Shown piece after piece: positions 62,659 to 64,000 of a stretch of DNA of 64,000 nucleotides. This stretch comes from an uncultured Eudoraea sp. (lineage in GTDB: Bacteria > Bacteroidota > Bacteroidia > Flavobacteriales > Flavobacteriaceae). Numbering within the stretch: the stretch's first letter is position 1; each line of letters starts with the position of its first letter. Both the position numbers and the translations under genes were made by a program. Below the pieces are notes generated by a model. That model saw nothing but the letters and a program-made list of their open reading frames with translations, did not search any database and was not told the origin of the DNA. The stretch covers positions 16,596 to 80,595 of the forward strand of contig NZ_CAMYKG010000005.1 of NCBI RefSeq assembly GCF_947258925.1, in the 5' to 3' direction.

Positions 62659-63423
62659 ATGAAGATCATTTCTTGGAATGTTAACGGCATCAGGGCAATT
62701 GTTAAGAAAGATTTTATTAAATCGATTTCTGTTTTAGATCCTGATATACTATGTATTCAGGAAACAAAAGCGCAGGATATTGAAGTAGAAAAAGCCTTAT
62801 TACCCCTAAAAGAGCAACAACTTTATATTAATTCTGCTGAAAAAAAGGGCTATTCCGGCACTGCTATCTTAAGCAAACCCCGACCTATCACTATTAGTTA
62901 TGATATGGGAATAGCTGAGCACGATTCAGAAGGAAGGGTAATCTGCGCCGAATATGCCAAATTCTTTTTAATAAACGTTTATGTTCCCAATTCAGGACAA
63001 CAGCTTGTGCGATTGCCCTATCGTCGTCAATGGGATGCCGACTTCCTTACTTATCTTAATGAGAAAGAGAAAAAAAAACCGGTAATTGTTTGCGGGGATT
63101 TTAATGTCGCTCATCGTCCTATCGACCTTAAAAACGACAAATCAAACTACAACAAAACGGCGGGATATACGCAAATAGAAATCGATGGGATGGACAATTT
63201 TATTAATTCAGGTTTTGTAGATTCATTCAGACATCTAAACCCGGATGAGGTAGCTTACACTTATTGGAGCTATCGTTTTAAGGCACGTGAAAGAAACACT
63301 GGCTGGCGCATTGATTATTTTCTGATAAGTAATGCCATTGTCTCCAAAGTAAAATCTTCAAAGATACTTCCAGAATACTTTGGTTCTGACCACTGCCCTA
63401 TATTGCTGGAAATAGATATATAA
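62659..63423 (+). CDS. xth: Exodeoxyribonuclease III
   Basis: A 254-residue AP endonuclease/3'-5' exonuclease. The metal and catalytic sites are present: SWNVNGIRAI, LCIQETKAQ (Glu), VCGDFNVAHRPIDL (Asp/Asn), TGWRIDYFLIS and SDHCPILLEI (Asp-His). It repairs abasic sites in DNA. The stop is 4 bases from the convergent antiporter gene. Confidence 0.95.
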   Translation: MKIISWNVNGIRAIVKKDFIKSISVLDPDILCIQETKAQDIEVEKALLPLKEQQLYINSAEKKGYSGTAILSKPRPITISYDMGIAEHDSEGRVICAEYAKFFLINVYVPNSGQQLVRLPYRRQWDADFLTYLNEKEKKKPVIVCGDFNVAHRPIDLKNDKSNYNKTAGYTQIEIDGMDNFINSGFVDSFRHLNPDEVAYTYWSYRFKARERNTGWRIDYFLISNAIVSKVKSSKILPEYFGSDHCPILLEIDI

Positions 63424-63427
63424 ATCC

Positions 63428-64000
63428 TTAAATTCCTCCATTTTTTTTCCTTAGTTTTTTTACTAATTTCCCCACAGTAAGCCCCTGGACTATTATAGAA
63501 AAAATTACCACGACATAGGTCATAACCAAAAACAATTCCCTGTGCATTTCCTGGGTTAAACCCAGTGCCAGGGCAATTGATATAGCTCCGCGTAACCCTC
63601 CCCAAGTCATTATAAGACTGGTATTCGGAACAAAATCCAAGCGCTTTGAAAAAACATTTACAGGGATAATCAAAGAGAGATACCTGCAAACGAGGGCAAT
63701 AGGAATTGCAAAGAGTCCTGCCAGTATAAATTCAATTTCGAGGTCCAGAACCAAAATTTCCATTCCAATTAGGACAAAGAGTATTGTGTTTAATAGAATA
63801 TCTATTAGTTCCCAAAACTTGTCTACGTAATTTTCTGTAACCTCAGACATGGCATTTTTCCTGGTTATATTACCCCCTACAATCAAGCCGGAAACCACCA
63901 TGGCCAAGGGCGCAGAAACATGCAGGTATTGTGCAATAATAGTACCTGTCATTACTGTTGCCAGAGTAATTATGACTTCTATATCATAATCATCTATAGA
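63428..64000 (-). CDS. Cation:proton antiporter (3' part; runs off the window)
   Basis: About 190 C-terminal residues of a monovalent cation/H+ antiporter (CPA1/NhaP-like). The frame stays open past the first in-window Met (63952) to the edge, reading IDDYDIEVIITLATVMTG. Membrane segments include LAMVVSGLIVGG, LLNTILFVLIGMEILVL and TWGGLRGAISIALALG (the Arg-Gly motif of CPA1). The C-terminus is Lys-rich (KKLRKKNGG). The 5' end and full length are unknown. Ion specificity cannot be told. Confidence 0.88.
   Translation of the reverse strand, partial: SIDDYDIEVIITLATVMTGTIIAQYLHVSAPLAMVVSGLIVGGNITRKNAMSEVTENYVDKFWELIDILLNTILFVLIGMEILVLDLEIEFILAGLFAIPIALVCRYLSLIIPVNVFSKRLDFVPNTSLIMTWGGLRGAISIALALGLTQEMHRELFLVMTYVVVIFSIIVQGLTVGKLVKKLRKKNGGI

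Noticed and set aside
1-64000. CRISPR array, IS element, prophage or toxin-antitoxin pair
   Set aside because: No repeat-spacer pattern, transposase, integrase or toxin-like ORF was seen in the window.

Overview
The window is a roughly 40% GC, densely packed chromosomal segment that looks like a marine or environmental member of the Flavobacteriaceae (Bacteroidota). The evidence is the gene set: a SusC/SusD outer-membrane pair, GldJ and PorV of the gliding/type IX secretion apparatus, an Hpt-Adk fusion, an E1alpha-E2 pyruvate dehydrogenase pair without E1beta, DUF5723 and DUF7033 proteins, and TAnnTTTG/TTG promoters instead of E. coli-type promoters. No rRNA, IS element, phage, CRISPR array or obvious defence island is visible.

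Layout. 1-7900 (minus) is the str-S10-spc ribosomal block read rpsL-rpsG-fusA-rpsJ-rplC-rplD-(rplW/rplB)-rpsS-rplV-rpsC-rplP-rpmC-rpsQ. 8421-15112 (plus) holds a TonB-dependent SusC/SusD uptake pair with an extra lipoprotein and a secreted protein of unknown function. 15181-24276 has rlmB, a rhomboid protease, rarA, then a minus-strand run radC-deacetylase-yjjG-lipoprotein-DUF5723-secreted protein. 24304-31959 carries mpl, a methyltransferase-cupin-SDR trio, a TPR protein, an S9 peptidase and a DUF4136 lipoprotein. 32000-35970 contains obgE, an hpt-adk fusion and purK-purE. 36040-43094 contains an M3 peptidase, a rhodanese lipoprotein, an ECF sigma factor with a tiny zinc anti-sigma candidate, a UbiA-like membrane protein and gcvP. 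43256-49033 has a KASIII-methyltransferase-GT2 trio, a PafA-type phosphatase and mlaE-mlaF. 49042-57425 (minus) has DUF389, mannose-1-phosphate guanylyltransferase, SprT-like, SDR, M28 peptidase, pdhC, pdhA and cdd. 57562-64000 has porV, gldJ, murF, tRNA-Val, xth and the 3' part of a cation/proton antiporter.

Most of this is conserved housekeeping or envelope machinery. I see no convincing wholly new system. The most unusual signals are (a) a single reading frame joining L23 to L2 with the L23 C-terminus missing, (b) an S12 gene lacking five near-universal N-terminal residues in frame, (c) the absence of porU between gldJ and porV, (d) a terminator-like hairpin inside the S10 operon, and (e) small uncharacterised gene sets (SusCD plus partner, KASIII-MT-GT2, MT-cupin-SDR). 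Items (a) and (b) could be assembly or consensus errors and should be checked on reads before any biological interpretation.

Many ORF-track starts are upstream TTG/GTG extensions. I corrected starts where a signal peptide, family N-terminus or ATG made another choice better (susC, rarA, pdhA, mlaF, murF, sigma factor, rhodanese).
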